From contig NZ_FOJF01000003.1 in assembly GCF_900110995.1 (NCBI RefSeq), positions 1,178,001 through 1,242,000 on the forward strand: DNA of 64,000 bases, written 5' to 3'. This document shows positions 18,388-27,711 of the stretch, piece by piece (position 1 is the stretch's first letter; each line of letters starts with the position of its first letter). Position numbers and translations under genes: made by a program. The notes under the pieces were generated by a model. That model saw nothing but the letters and a program-made list of their open reading frames with translations. It was not told the origin of the DNA and searched no databases. The stretch is from Chitinophaga sp. YR573 (GTDB lineage Bacteria > Bacteroidota > Bacteroidia > Chitinophagales > Chitinophagaceae).

Positions 18388-21300
18388 TTATGGCCCTAAT
18401 ACAAATCGTAGTGTTAATCCGCCGGTAGTAGTCACGGTAGGACTTGAAGTAGATAATACCGGGATAGTCTGTTTACGTGTATAATAGAATTTGAGATTCA
18501 CTTTTTTATTGACGACATAATCTATGGAAGGAGCGAGGCTCACTACTTTCTGTCCGGAAGTAGGTACAGATACACCACCATCCAATTGGTTATTCACCGA
18601 TTTCTCATCCCTGTAACTTAGGTCCATCCTGAAATTAAGATCATTATCCAGTTTATGTGAACCGTTTTTCCCTACAGCAAATGGGAGTATTAATCCTTTT
18701 ACACGATAACCACCGCCTATGGTAATCTCACTGGTCCGCGCTTCTGTTAACTGATAGTCTGTTAAACTAAGACTGAGCGCGCGGGACTTCTTATATTCCA
18801 TGCGCATATTTAAATTGTTTTTCAATGTAACATCTATACCTAATAAAGGATTCAGTTGTTCAGACATCGTTACATTCGGCACTGCATAATAAGGGACATA
18901 ATTACCGGAAATAGAATCCCTGAAACTGGGATAGCCCAGCGACCTTTCATCCATATAACTGGAAGAAGTGTTAAAAGAATTCATACTCAGACTGCTGATA
19001 TACGCATGTGTAAGGATTAAACTCTGCACATAATCGCTGAATGGCTGGAGTTTACTTAAGCCATCATAAGTAATACGCCAGTTAGGTAAGGGGATCATCG
19101 TTTTGAAAGGATTACTGCGGATCTTATCTAATCCTGATGTAGCTATCAGCCCTATCTTCTTTGGATCTTTTCCCGTATATGCTGCCAGGAAAGAGGAGAT
19201 CAGCACATTCTGTTCATACTTCCCATACCCATATTTATATGCTGCATCACCAGTATCAGCTACAGGCAGGGAAGGGTCCTGTGCATAAGGATTGGCTGCC
19301 CAGTAACGACTGGAAAGTATGGCGCGGTAATTCCTGAAATTTGTAAAACTCTGTGAAAGACCATTCTTCATGAACAGCGTTTTAACCATGATGTTCGTTA
19401 TTTCAAAGCCACCGTTGTCATAAGGATCCAGGTGCTCATATTCACCTAGTCCATACCGGTCTTTAAATAGTTCCGAATGGTTCTTGGAAAACGATTTTGT
19501 AAGTGTAAGGTCTATCCGTAAACTGGTAACAGGTTCCAACTGGGCCTGTATATTCAGTGCCTGTGTAAACTGTTGCTGGAACTGTGAATTAAAGAGCGTG
19601 TCTTTACTGATCAATCCCCTTCTGGCTTTATCGTCCAGCCATTTTGAATCAGGCTGATAACCGAAGATAAATGCGAGTCCGGGTTGTTTACTGCGCCAGT
19701 TCATCCCCATTAACTGTGTACTGTCCATATATCCTGGTAAGCGGGTATAATTATTCTCAGAATAACTGATATTAATTCTTTTGATAGCCAGTAATGGTTT
19801 CAGTAATCCTTTCAGAAGAGGAGAGACTTCTATATCAGGTGTTTTAGGAGGCGTTTTTCCGGGTGGTACTTTTGTTTTAATGCCCAATACACCTTTCAGG
19901 AATTTAGACTTGCTATATAATTCAGTGAATTTAAACTCTGCAATGATAGCCGTTGTTTGTGTATTCTCAATGGTATTTCCCTGTATCCTGTTGGCCAGAG
20001 AAGCGGCTGTCCAGCGGTATTGCGCTGAATAGTTTACTGCTACGTTTGTCCAGTTTAATAGTGGGAATTTAGCCAGAGGTAAAGTATAGTTCGCGTTGAA
20101 GGTCTGGAAGTAATTGGTATTACGGCCCAGGTTCTTCAGGTTATGCCAGATGCTGTCTTTCTTTGCTTTGGTATTGATACGTCCATCCGGTTCATCTATC
20201 CTGGCATTGTTAACAGCCGTTAAATCAAAATTGAGATTACGGGTAAGGTCCCATTTAAGACCATAATATCTATCGAAATTAAAGTATTTACTAAAGGTCT
20301 CTTTCAGTTTATAATCACTGCCTACATTACGTAACCTGGATGCACTGAACTGCCTGGTAATATCAGCCCGGAAGTTTACATTGGAAGGTAAGAGGTTGTA
20401 GTTAAAACTTTTCAGCAATCCCAGCCAGGGAGATTTACTCCTGATTAAATTCTTAAAAGGTTCTTTGAATTTATCCTGCGCACTAAAGTTATACCCCAAT
20501 ACCCCGCGGTTTTTGATTAACTCATAACTTTCAGTAGAAGGGTTATGTTGCTGGGTACCAGTGTAAGCATAGGTCAGATCAAAGTTCTCTATGCTCCAGG
20601 GCTTCAGCTTCTTTTTACCATCACTGATTTTACGCAGGTTGGTGATGTTAAGACTGGTGATAGTAGTAACATCCTGTGCCTGCTGTTTGATAGAATCGCG
20701 TTCGTGTTTATTGGCAGCAAGACTTAATTTTTCTTTTAGTTTGATATCAATATCGAATGGATCATATTCCGGCATGCTGGACGACTGTGATTTACCTGCA
20801 TATATGGGAATAGACAAACGTGCTTTTTTAGGTAGTAGTTTTCCCATATCCAGGTTCAAAGATGCATCATATTGCAGCAGATTATCCTGGAAACGCTCAT
20901 TCAGACTCTGGTTCACAGCACCATAACCTGCAGTATGCATATTGCTGCTGATGGCCAGTGTACCCAGGTCGGCTAATTGCGCATTCAATCTGCCGGTAGC
21001 AGCATAACCGCCTTTCTCATCAAGCCCTGTTAAGCGCAGTTCATCAAACCATACCTCTGCGCATTTGGCCAAACCATCATTCGCGGGATTGTATACCGCC
21101 ATCATCATCCCTTCTACATCTCCCAGGTTAGGATTCCCTATCACCGCAATAGTATTACCATTGGGTAGTTTCTTCTCATATAGGGTAGCCGTAGATGCAC
21201 CGGCATTATTACGTGTCTGTTTTAAGCTGCTGAGATCTGTAAGGGTCAGATCAAGATTATTGGCGGTAGGCCATACGGCTGTTTGTGCTGTAGCGCCAAA

Positions 21301-24300
21301 ATTCGTTGTTGTTAATGGAATACGGTATTCATAGAAGTTCTCTGTATAATCACTGCCTATGCGGATCACCGCTTCCAGGTCTTTATCTTTCAGTGTATTT
21401 ACATCATTCACTGCTTCCGCGTGAATGAACATTTGTAACTTTTTATAACGCCGGAAATCCATGCCCAGCGTTTTGTATACGCCTCTTGATTTACCTTCCT
21501 GCAGGTTACAGATTTGTAATGAAAGAGATTGCTCATTGAGTAATAAAGTGGTGTTGCTGGTGCTCAGACTGCTTTCCCTTTGTAAGCCGGGTGGTAATAC
21601 ATACGCTACCGGAGTACGGGACGCGTTCTCTTCTATATTAACAGCGGTATTGTTAAAAGTTGTAGCGGTAGATGCAGTCACCATGTCTCCGGCACCAGCC
21701 TGTAATTCATAACCATACTGCCGCCATTGGTTACGCACCAGTTGCAGCTTACCAAAACGCATTACTACTGAATCCTCAAAATTGGTGAGGTACATGCGCA
21801 TAAAACGAATTGACTTGAAATCAGCAATACCTCCAACAGCCGCATTATACTGATCCACGGGTATCTTGAACTGGTACCATGTTTCAGTGCTGGTAGAACC
21901 GTTTGCCAGTGATACCGTAGCATTGATTTTATCCACGATGTAATTGGAGCCGATATCCATGTTGGGTTTCATATGTACCCTGTACTGGAAATAAGACTCT
22001 GTTTCATTCATGGTATTATCAAAGTTCAGGTCTTCTGATTCCGGTATATTGGTAGCGGCAGAAGAATACGATGCGTTACTGCTGGTAGCGGGAGAGTTCC
22101 CTTCCGGCATGCTGAACCGCTTGTAACGCTCCAGTATAGTTAATTTTCTGGCATCGTAATCATCTCCCCGGTAGTAGTGGTAGTTGTCATTGGAAGGATC
22201 TGCCAGCGCTGCCTGGTAGACCGCAGAGCCGGTACCAAAGTTGTTACGTAACTGTTGCAGGTAACTGCTGCGGTAATAGGCTTCATCGGCGGTGGTCAGT
22301 CCATCGTATCCCACATCCTGGTATTGGCGGATGTTGGCATCGTTATCAAATGCTTTTGTTAACTGTTGTTCATAGGTAGGCATTCTTCCCCAGGTAGTAG
22401 AATCGTATGTAGTGCTTCCCGGGGCTTTCATCCCATTTTCGAAAGCTTTATGTGAATCTTTGAGAATGTCTTCAGAGATACTCCCCAGGTTAAAATAGAG
22501 ATCCCCGCCTGTACTGGATGGGTTTTTAATGAAAGGGTCCTGTACCCAGAATTCTATGTACTGTATGTTTGATGATTCAAAGTCGGTATTGTCCAGCGAA
22601 CGCATAATACCTGCCCAGCGTTTTTTAGGCGATTTAAGCGTGCCATCTGTATTTACCTGTGCCTTGCTGGCTTCAAAGTTATAAGGCCCGCGTTGGTCAG
22701 GAAAATAGGCAAGATCGAGGGTGGTAAGCTGGGCTTGTGAGTACTCGGTAGATACATTGGGGAATATTTCCTTTTCATATACGATACGCACCCTTGGGTC
22801 CGACTGATCATCTTTTGTAACGCCAGCCGGCAGACCGGTGCTGGTGGTCACCTGCAAAGTAGGTTCTATAATGTACCAGGATAATAATGCCCTGTTTTTG
22901 CCATAATCCAAAGAGTCTATCAATGACCCTTCGGGGAACATTTCCATACCGGTGGTGTCAGTCGCGCCAACCGGAGTGGATGCTAAAGCCCAACTGGAGG
23001 AAGGTGTTTTCAGGTCGTAGTTACTTTCTGTTCCTTCAAAGTCATCAATATATACCTGCCCTTCACTGCTGCCGAAAGAGTTGATCAGTTTACTATGCCC
23101 CGGGAATAAGCGTGCGACTTCTCCTGTCAGGCTTATCTGGGAAGGAGTAGTTGTTTCATAGTTGGGTAATTTATTCAGCAAACGTGTCAGCGCTTTAGAG
23201 GCAGAGTTATAATTACCATCCAGTCCTACAACCGTGTTGTTGATAGGGTCTTCCCCGTAATTTACTTTCGTGGTGTAGGGGCGTTCACTCATATGTACAA
23301 TGGTAGAACCGAAGGATAACTTATCATTCACTACATAATCCAGTCTTGTTCCCATGTAGTTCCTTACCTGCTCACCATAGGCGCCACTGTTCTCAAAGCC
23401 AATATTGATAGCGGACCCCGAACTCAGAATCCCGTCATTGATAATCTTTACCCTGCCCAGGTTATAATCAACCGTATAATCGACGTTTTCTATGAGTGTT
23501 TTACCACCCGCAGTAACAGTAACAGATCCCGCAGGAATATTATATGCATTCAGCGATACTTCAGAGGAGCTGCCTGCTTTGTAACTACCTTTGATGACAT
23601 AGCGGTTTAGCGCAGAATATTGTTCCGCAGCTGTTTTGGTAGAGTCATACAGTTGTGGGTACAGGTATTGTTTCTCCAGTGCAGCATTTCCCCCGAATGC
23701 TTTGGCAAGGTCTTTTCCGAAAGGTTCCAGCACCGGGAATATGATACGGCCGTTAGATACATCTACTGTATATCCGCTTACAAAATCGAATACACCATCC
23801 GGTTGCGGATCATTATTGTTATTGAGATTATCCAGGTTGAGAATAGAAATGATAGGAGCGCCACTGTATTCATTGACAGCATCAGGGAGATAACGTCGCT
23901 GACTGGCTGCACGGGTATCGGTACCGGGATCATTATAATACACATCCATGGTGAAGTCTGCGCTGCTCAACTGGTAAGCACCGGTAGAGTAGATGTTCTT
24001 CATCATCAGGTTCCAGATGGGTAGCTTTGTACGTACCGCGGTTGCTTTCAGCATTTTCAGGAACAGTACCCGGCTGTTTGCGGCATTGCTTTCATCTGGC
24101 GGAACATCCTGTGCAAAATCACCTACTTTATAAGTACGCCCGTTGTAACTGTATTCATAGGCCACAGCCAGTACCTGGTCGGATGCCAGCTGGCTGTTCA
24201 ATGTAATAAATCCAAGTTTCTTATTAACGGTATACTCTGTGCTGTCCAGTTTACGGGCATATGTTTTTTCATAGTCCTGCACGGGTGTTAGTCCGGCTGC

Positions 24301-25563
24301 CTGCAACTGGCTCACCACTGTACTGGGATTCCTGCTGGCATCATCTCCGGCCAGATTACCATATAAATCGTTAATACCGTTATAGGGCAGCTTGCCACCG
24401 GAAATGACGTGAACAGCAGTTGTATTGTAAGGATTGTATTCCGCAAGGTCCATCAATCCTATTACGTTTCTTGTATTGGTAGTTGTACCTGTTTTATTGG
24501 TAACCCATACTTCTATTCTTGTGATGTTGGAAAGAGAACGTACGGATGGCAGATTGCTCATCGCATAATTAAACGTGTCGCGGAAGAACTGTGCCATCAG
24601 GAAGTTCTTATTCTCATCATAGGCATTTCCTTTGATGGTATAGGATTGCGACTGGCTGCCACCTTTCAGCGTAAGCGTTTGTTTCTGCGACTTCTGACTG
24701 GATAATACACTCGTTACTGTTAGTCGCCCGAACTGTAATTGTGTCTTTATCCCAAACAATGACTGCATGCCACTGATCAGTGAACTGTTCAACGGAAAGC
24801 TCACATTACCAGCTTCTATCTTTTTGATGATCTCATCATCATAACCAGTATACTCCAGTTTCACCTGGTTCTCAAAATCAAAAGTAGACTGTGTATTATA
24901 ATTGGTGATGAGTTTCAGTTTGTCCCCGATCTTACCTGTTACATTCAGGTTGATGTTCATGTTCATATCAAAACCACCACTCTTACGCGCACGTTCTGTC
25001 AGCACGGGATTATTGATGTATTGTCCATCATATCCCATGGATATTTCCAGAGACCCCTGTGGTTTGATATCTACTTTATTACCGCCAAAGATGCGGTCAA
25101 AAATGCTGTTGCTTTTAAAGAGTTTAGGAGCTTCACTGGTCCTGTTAAGATTACCCAGTGTAGAGGCTCTTTTCATAAAATAATCATTCTCACTTTGCCG
25201 GGATTGCATGTTGTAGAAGTCCTGGAAACTCATGAGGGTAGGCTTTCTGTAGTATTGATCACCTATCTTTTCAGAGATAATATAATCTCTTGTAACCGGG
25301 TCATAATCTACATCCTGCTGAATGCTTTTGGGATCTTTTAAATCCATAGCATTCTCTGCATGGTCTATCAGTTTCACCCCATGACGATCCTGCAAAGGAT
25401 ATTTTAGTGTATCCTTCACAGGTATAACAACGGTGTCTGCTGAAACAGTAACAATTCCGTGAAGGTCCCGTGCTGCTGTGTCTATCATGAAAAACAAAAT
25501 TACACCTACAACAGCTAGAGCAGGATAGTACATTCTTATACGTCTTCTAAGGGATTTCTTCAC
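18388..25563 (-). CDS. sprA: Type IX secretion translocon / gliding protein SprA (Sov)
   Basis: A 2391-residue protein, the usual length for SprA. The start is a GTG giving a basic N-region (KKSLRRRIR) and hydrophobic core; an alternative ATG 30 nt inside would remove the basic region and is less attractive. Family features include the early block SFQDFYNMQS, GSLEISMGYDGQYINNP, the repeated barrel-strand segments and the EGQVYIDDFEGTESNYDLKTP block in substance near residue 845. SprA forms the very large 36-strand barrel through which T9SS cargo crosses the outer membrane, with PorV plugging or docking to it. Cargo proteins and porV are in the same window. It is transcribed alone or together with the downstream sigma gene. 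Confidence 0.96.
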   Translation of the reverse strand: MKKSLRRRIRMYYPALAVVGVILFFMIDTAARDLHGIVTVSADTVVIPVKDTLKYPLQDRHGVKLIDHAENAMDLKDPKSIQQDVDYDPVTRDYIISEKIGDQYYRKPTLMSFQDFYNMQSRQSENDYFMKRASTLGNLNRTSEAPKLFKSNSIFDRIFGGNKVDIKPQGSLEISMGYDGQYINNPVLTERARKSGGFDMNMNINLNVTGKIGDKLKLITNYNTQSTFDFENQVKLEYTGYDDEIIKKIEAGNVSFPLNSSLISGMQSLFGIKTQLQFGRLTVTSVLSSQKSQKQTLTLKGGSQSQSYTIKGNAYDENKNFLMAQFFRDTFNYAMSNLPSVRSLSNITRIEVWVTNKTGTTTNTRNVIGLMDLAEYNPYNTTAVHVISGGKLPYNGINDLYGNLAGDDASRNPSTVVSQLQAAGLTPVQDYEKTYARKLDSTEYTVNKKLGFITLNSQLASDQVLAVAYEYSYNGRTYKVGDFAQDVPPDESNAANSRVLFLKMLKATAVRTKLPIWNLMMKNIYSTGAYQLSSADFTMDVYYNDPGTDTRAASQRRYLPDAVNEYSGAPIISILNLDNLNNNNDPQPDGVFDFVSGYTVDVSNGRIIFPVLEPFGKDLAKAFGGNAALEKQYLYPQLYDSTKTAAEQYSALNRYVIKGSYKAGSSSEVSLNAYNIPAGSVTVTAGGKTLIENVDYTVDYNLGRVKIINDGILSSGSAINIGFENSGAYGEQVRNYMGTRLDYVVNDKLSFGSTIVHMSERPYTTKVNYGEDPINNTVVGLDGNYNSASKALTRLLNKLPNYETTTPSQISLTGEVARLFPGHSKLINSFGSSEGQVYIDDFEGTESNYDLKTPSSSWALASTPVGATDTTGMEMFPEGSLIDSLDYGKNRALLSWYIIEPTLQVTTSTGLPAGVTKDDQSDPRVRIVYEKEIFPNVSTEYSQAQLTTLDLAYFPDQRGPYNFEASKAQVNTDGTLKSPKKRWAGIMRSLDNTDFESSNIQYIEFWVQDPFIKNPSSTGGDLYFNLGSISEDILKDSHKAFENGMKAPGSTTYDSTTWGRMPTYEQQLTKAFDNDANIRQYQDVGYDGLTTADEAYYRSSYLQQLRNNFGTGSAVYQAALADPSNDNYHYYRGDDYDARKLTILERYKRFSMPEGNSPATSSNASYSSAATNIPESEDLNFDNTMNETESYFQYRVHMKPNMDIGSNYIVDKINATVSLANGSTSTETWYQFKIPVDQYNAAVGGIADFKSIRFMRMYLTNFEDSVVMRFGKLQLVRNQWRQYGYELQAGAGDMVTASTATTFNNTAVNIEENASRTPVAYVLPPGLQRESSLSTSNTTLLLNEQSLSLQICNLQEGKSRGVYKTLGMDFRRYKKLQMFIHAEAVNDVNTLKDKDLEAVIRIGSDYTENFYEYRIPLTTTNFGATAQTAVWPTANNLDLTLTDLSSLKQTRNNAGASTATLYEKKLPNGNTIAVIGNPNLGDVEGMMMAVYNPANDGLAKCAEVWFDELRLTGLDEKGGYAATGRLNAQLADLGTLAISSNMHTAGYGAVNQSLNERFQDNLLQYDASLNLDMGKLLPKKARLSIPIYAGKSQSSSMPEYDPFDIDIKLKEKLSLAANKHERDSIKQQAQDVTTITSLNITNLRKISDGKKKLKPWSIENFDLTYAYTGTQQHNPSTESYELIKNRGVLGYNFSAQDKFKEPFKNLIRSKSPWLGLLKSFNYNLLPSNVNFRADITRQFSASRLRNVGSDYKLKETFSKYFNFDRYYGLKWDLTRNLNFDLTAVNNARIDEPDGRINTKAKKDSIWHNLKNLGRNTNYFQTFNANYTLPLAKFPLLNWTNVAVNYSAQYRWTAASLANRIQGNTIENTQTTAIIAEFKFTELYSKSKFLKGVLGIKTKVPPGKTPPKTPDIEVSPLLKGLLKPLLAIKRINISYSENNYTRLPGYMDSTQLMGMNWRSKQPGLAFIFGYQPDSKWLDDKARRGLISKDTLFNSQFQQQFTQALNIQAQLEPVTSLRIDLTLTKSFSKNHSELFKDRYGLGEYEHLDPYDNGGFEITNIMVKTLFMKNGLSQSFTNFRNYRAILSSRYWAANPYAQDPSLPVADTGDAAYKYGYGKYEQNVLISSFLAAYTGKDPKKIGLIATSGLDKIRSNPFKTMIPLPNWRITYDGLSKLQPFSDYVQSLILTHAYISSLSMNSFNTSSSYMDERSLGYPSFRDSISGNYVPYYAVPNVTMSEQLNPLLGIDVTLKNNLNMRMEYKKSRALSLSLTDYQLTEARTSEITIGGGYRVKGLILPFAVGKNGSHKLDNDLNFRMDLSYRDEKSVNNQLDGGVSVPTSGQKVVSLAPSIDYVVNKKVNLKFYYTRKQTIPVLSTSSPTVTTTGGLTLRFVLGP

Positions 25564-25883
25564 GTGATCTTACTGAGTCGAATAATTCAACTCTGTACCT
25601 TAACGTGATATTTTAAGAAGGTATTGCAGCCGAACCACAGACAGGAGAAATGTATAGATGAAATGGTAAAGTAAATCGGCTGAAAGAAATAATATGCCTA
25701 ATATTTTGCTGAGGCAACCATTTATCAGTTGGTTTATACCAGATATTAATTGATCATTTTCAATCAGTAGTCAATACATTTACTTTGCAGCCTGATATAA
25801 TTTAAACAATGCACAGGAGTTAGTTGTTTTCTCTTTTTCAGAGACGTACTTTGCTTCCTGATTTAATTTAAACCCCAAGTAGT
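25564..25883. promoter_or_regulatory. Divergent intergenic region with two promoter-like boxes for the M23 peptidase gene
   Basis: This 320-bp gap separates sprA (minus) from the peptidase (plus). Two similar boxes lie 66 bp apart: TACTTTGCAGCCTGATATAA from 25781 and TACTTTGCTTCCTGATTTAA from 25847, each followed by TTTAAAC. The second has a TTG 20 bp upstream (25824-25826) and is 31 bp before the ATG, so it is the better core promoter. A near-palindrome (GAGTCGAATAATTCAACTC, 25575-25593) sits next to the sprA start. No gene is seen in the remainder. Confidence 0.5.
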
Positions 25884-27674
25884 ATGAAAATCGCAACTTT
25901 TGCGGCAGCAATGTTATTCTGTTTACATGTATGCGCACAACGACCACAACCCCTGCAGGAAGACAGGTTTTCTTCCGAAATATTGTACAGAAGTGTTAAA
26001 AAGCCCACGATTGATATCCCCAAAGGACCCGACGGGGATGAAGCGACCAGCAAACCGGTCTTAAGCAGTTTTAAGGTATTATCTGCCCGGCCGGCTATCA
26101 GAACAAAGCCCCAGCAGCAACTGGTATTTACAGAAGCGGATGCACCGGGTGTACTTGCTCTGGCTAAAATGTACAGCGCGAATGTTTGTGCTGCACCCGT
26201 AGTAGAAGACGCACTGGAACCGGTATACAGCTCTGTAAAGGCACATATGCCTTTATATCTTCCTTACCGCAACAGTGTTGTTGGTATCTGGCAGGGATTT
26301 TATTACAGCTGGGATAATGACAAAGACGGTAAGAATGATGCTCACCGTGCCATCGACTATGGGAAAGGTAGTGTTGCAGCAAATGAAGATCCTTCTTTTG
26401 GTGTATATGCGATAGCCCCCGGAAAGGTGATCACTGTACAGTGGTCAGACGGTGGTGGCAACAACGTCACTATTGAGCATACCGCTCCGGATGGATATAA
26501 ATACCGCAGTACCTACCTTCATCTGCGTGATGGTTATGATCATGACCGTGCACAGGCTAAGAAATCGCCTTCAGCCAAATACATGAAGTTTGCCAATAAT
26601 GGCACAACCAGCAATCTCTGCTGGGGAACCAATAGCCAGGTTATCGCTGTAAAGGTGGGTGACATGGTAAAGGCCGGAGATTTTATCGCGAACTCCGGGA
26701 ACACTGGTTCCGGTGGAATTGGTGTGATCCTGAATGATGATGGTACAATGAAAAATCCGGATACCCGTTCCTTTAATGTACATCTGCATTATGAAACAAG
26801 GATACTGGATACCCGCAGTGGTCACAGCGGTGAATGGGTACTGGTAGATCCGTACGGTACTTATAACAGCAGCAGCGTAGATTGTTATGACCTGGAATCA
26901 AACACACCATATGCACGTTTGTTTGCGCCTTTTTACCCCAGCTTCCATAATGTTCCGCTGGATATCGTAAATAAATACTGGTCTTATTATACCGGTATGG
27001 GTATGGCACTGCAAACAATAAGTGTAGATAGAAACGGTAGCGACCTGTATGCTGCCGGTTCATTCCAGTGGGGATTATCCGGTGCCTGGTACGCACATTT
27101 TTATATGACTGGTGATACCTATCAGGCTAAGTTCAATACTTATAATGCACAGGGCTTCCGTCCCCGTCAGTTGTCAGTAACTAAAGATGGTAGCGGTAAT
27201 CCACGGTTTTCTGCAATATGGGAAAAGAACCCGGCCGGACAATCAGCTCATTCCATACACAATGCAAATGATGCTGCTTTTGATGCTGCCTGGAAAGACT
27301 ATGTAGTAACCAAGAAATGGCATGTTCAGGAACATGCGGATTACACCGTAAATGGCAAGAGATATCATGCAGCGGTATTTGTAAATAAACCTGCTGATAA
27401 TGGCTTTTATCTTTACTATGGTATGAATGCAACTGATTTCAGCAACAAGTTCAACGAACTATATAGCAAATGGGAACTGAAAAGCATTTGTGTGAATGAT
27501 GGTAAGGTAGGCGGCGTTTGGCGACCTAAACAGAACAATTATGCCGCTTATTTCGGTATGACTTCTGCCGATTACCAGGCTAAGTTCAACCAGTTTTCCG
27601 GTCAGGGATTACGTTTGTTAAAAGTACAGAACTACGATGATAACCAACACTTCAGTGCAGTGTGGGGTAAATAA
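25884..27674 (+). CDS. Secreted M23-family metallopeptidase with C-terminal tandem repeat domains
   Basis: A 596-residue protein with a signal peptide (to HVCAQ). The LytM/M23 domain occupies about 120-340: zinc ligands H154 and D158 in HRAIDYGK, H213 in TYLHL, and H300/H302 in VHLHYE, with PGKVITV and VKVGDMVKAGDFIANSGNTG completing the fold. About 360-596 holds three or more copies of a 45-60-residue repeat (YQAKFNTYNAQGFRPRQLSV; FSNKFNELYSKWELKSICV; YQAKFNQFSGQGLRLLKV) resembling the bacterial tandem repeat domain found in polyglycine hydrolases. It likely cleaves peptide bonds in peptidoglycan or glycine-rich proteins outside the cell, with the repeats binding the substrate. The repeat assignment is from pattern memory and less certain than the peptidase call. 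Confidence 0.82.
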   Translation: MKIATFAAAMLFCLHVCAQRPQPLQEDRFSSEILYRSVKKPTIDIPKGPDGDEATSKPVLSSFKVLSARPAIRTKPQQQLVFTEADAPGVLALAKMYSANVCAAPVVEDALEPVYSSVKAHMPLYLPYRNSVVGIWQGFYYSWDNDKDGKNDAHRAIDYGKGSVAANEDPSFGVYAIAPGKVITVQWSDGGGNNVTIEHTAPDGYKYRSTYLHLRDGYDHDRAQAKKSPSAKYMKFANNGTTSNLCWGTNSQVIAVKVGDMVKAGDFIANSGNTGSGGIGVILNDDGTMKNPDTRSFNVHLHYETRILDTRSGHSGEWVLVDPYGTYNSSSVDCYDLESNTPYARLFAPFYPSFHNVPLDIVNKYWSYYTGMGMALQTISVDRNGSDLYAAGSFQWGLSGAWYAHFYMTGDTYQAKFNTYNAQGFRPRQLSVTKDGSGNPRFSAIWEKNPAGQSAHSIHNANDAAFDAAWKDYVVTKKWHVQEHADYTVNGKRYHAAVFVNKPADNGFYLYYGMNATDFSNKFNELYSKWELKSICVNDGKVGGVWRPKQNNYAAYFGMTSADYQAKFNQFSGQGLRLLKVQNYDDNQHFSAVWGK

Positions 27675-27678
27675 TAAG

Positions 27679-27711
27679 AAATGGCGTCTCAATGCATTTG
27701 AGACGCCATTT
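27679..27711. terminator. Bidirectional terminator after peptidase and YfhO genes
   Basis: Perfect 14-bp stem AAATGGCGTCTCAA / TTGAGACGCCATTT with a 5-nt loop between convergent genes. It overlaps the last codons of the minus-strand YfhO gene (ends 27689). Confidence 0.85.
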
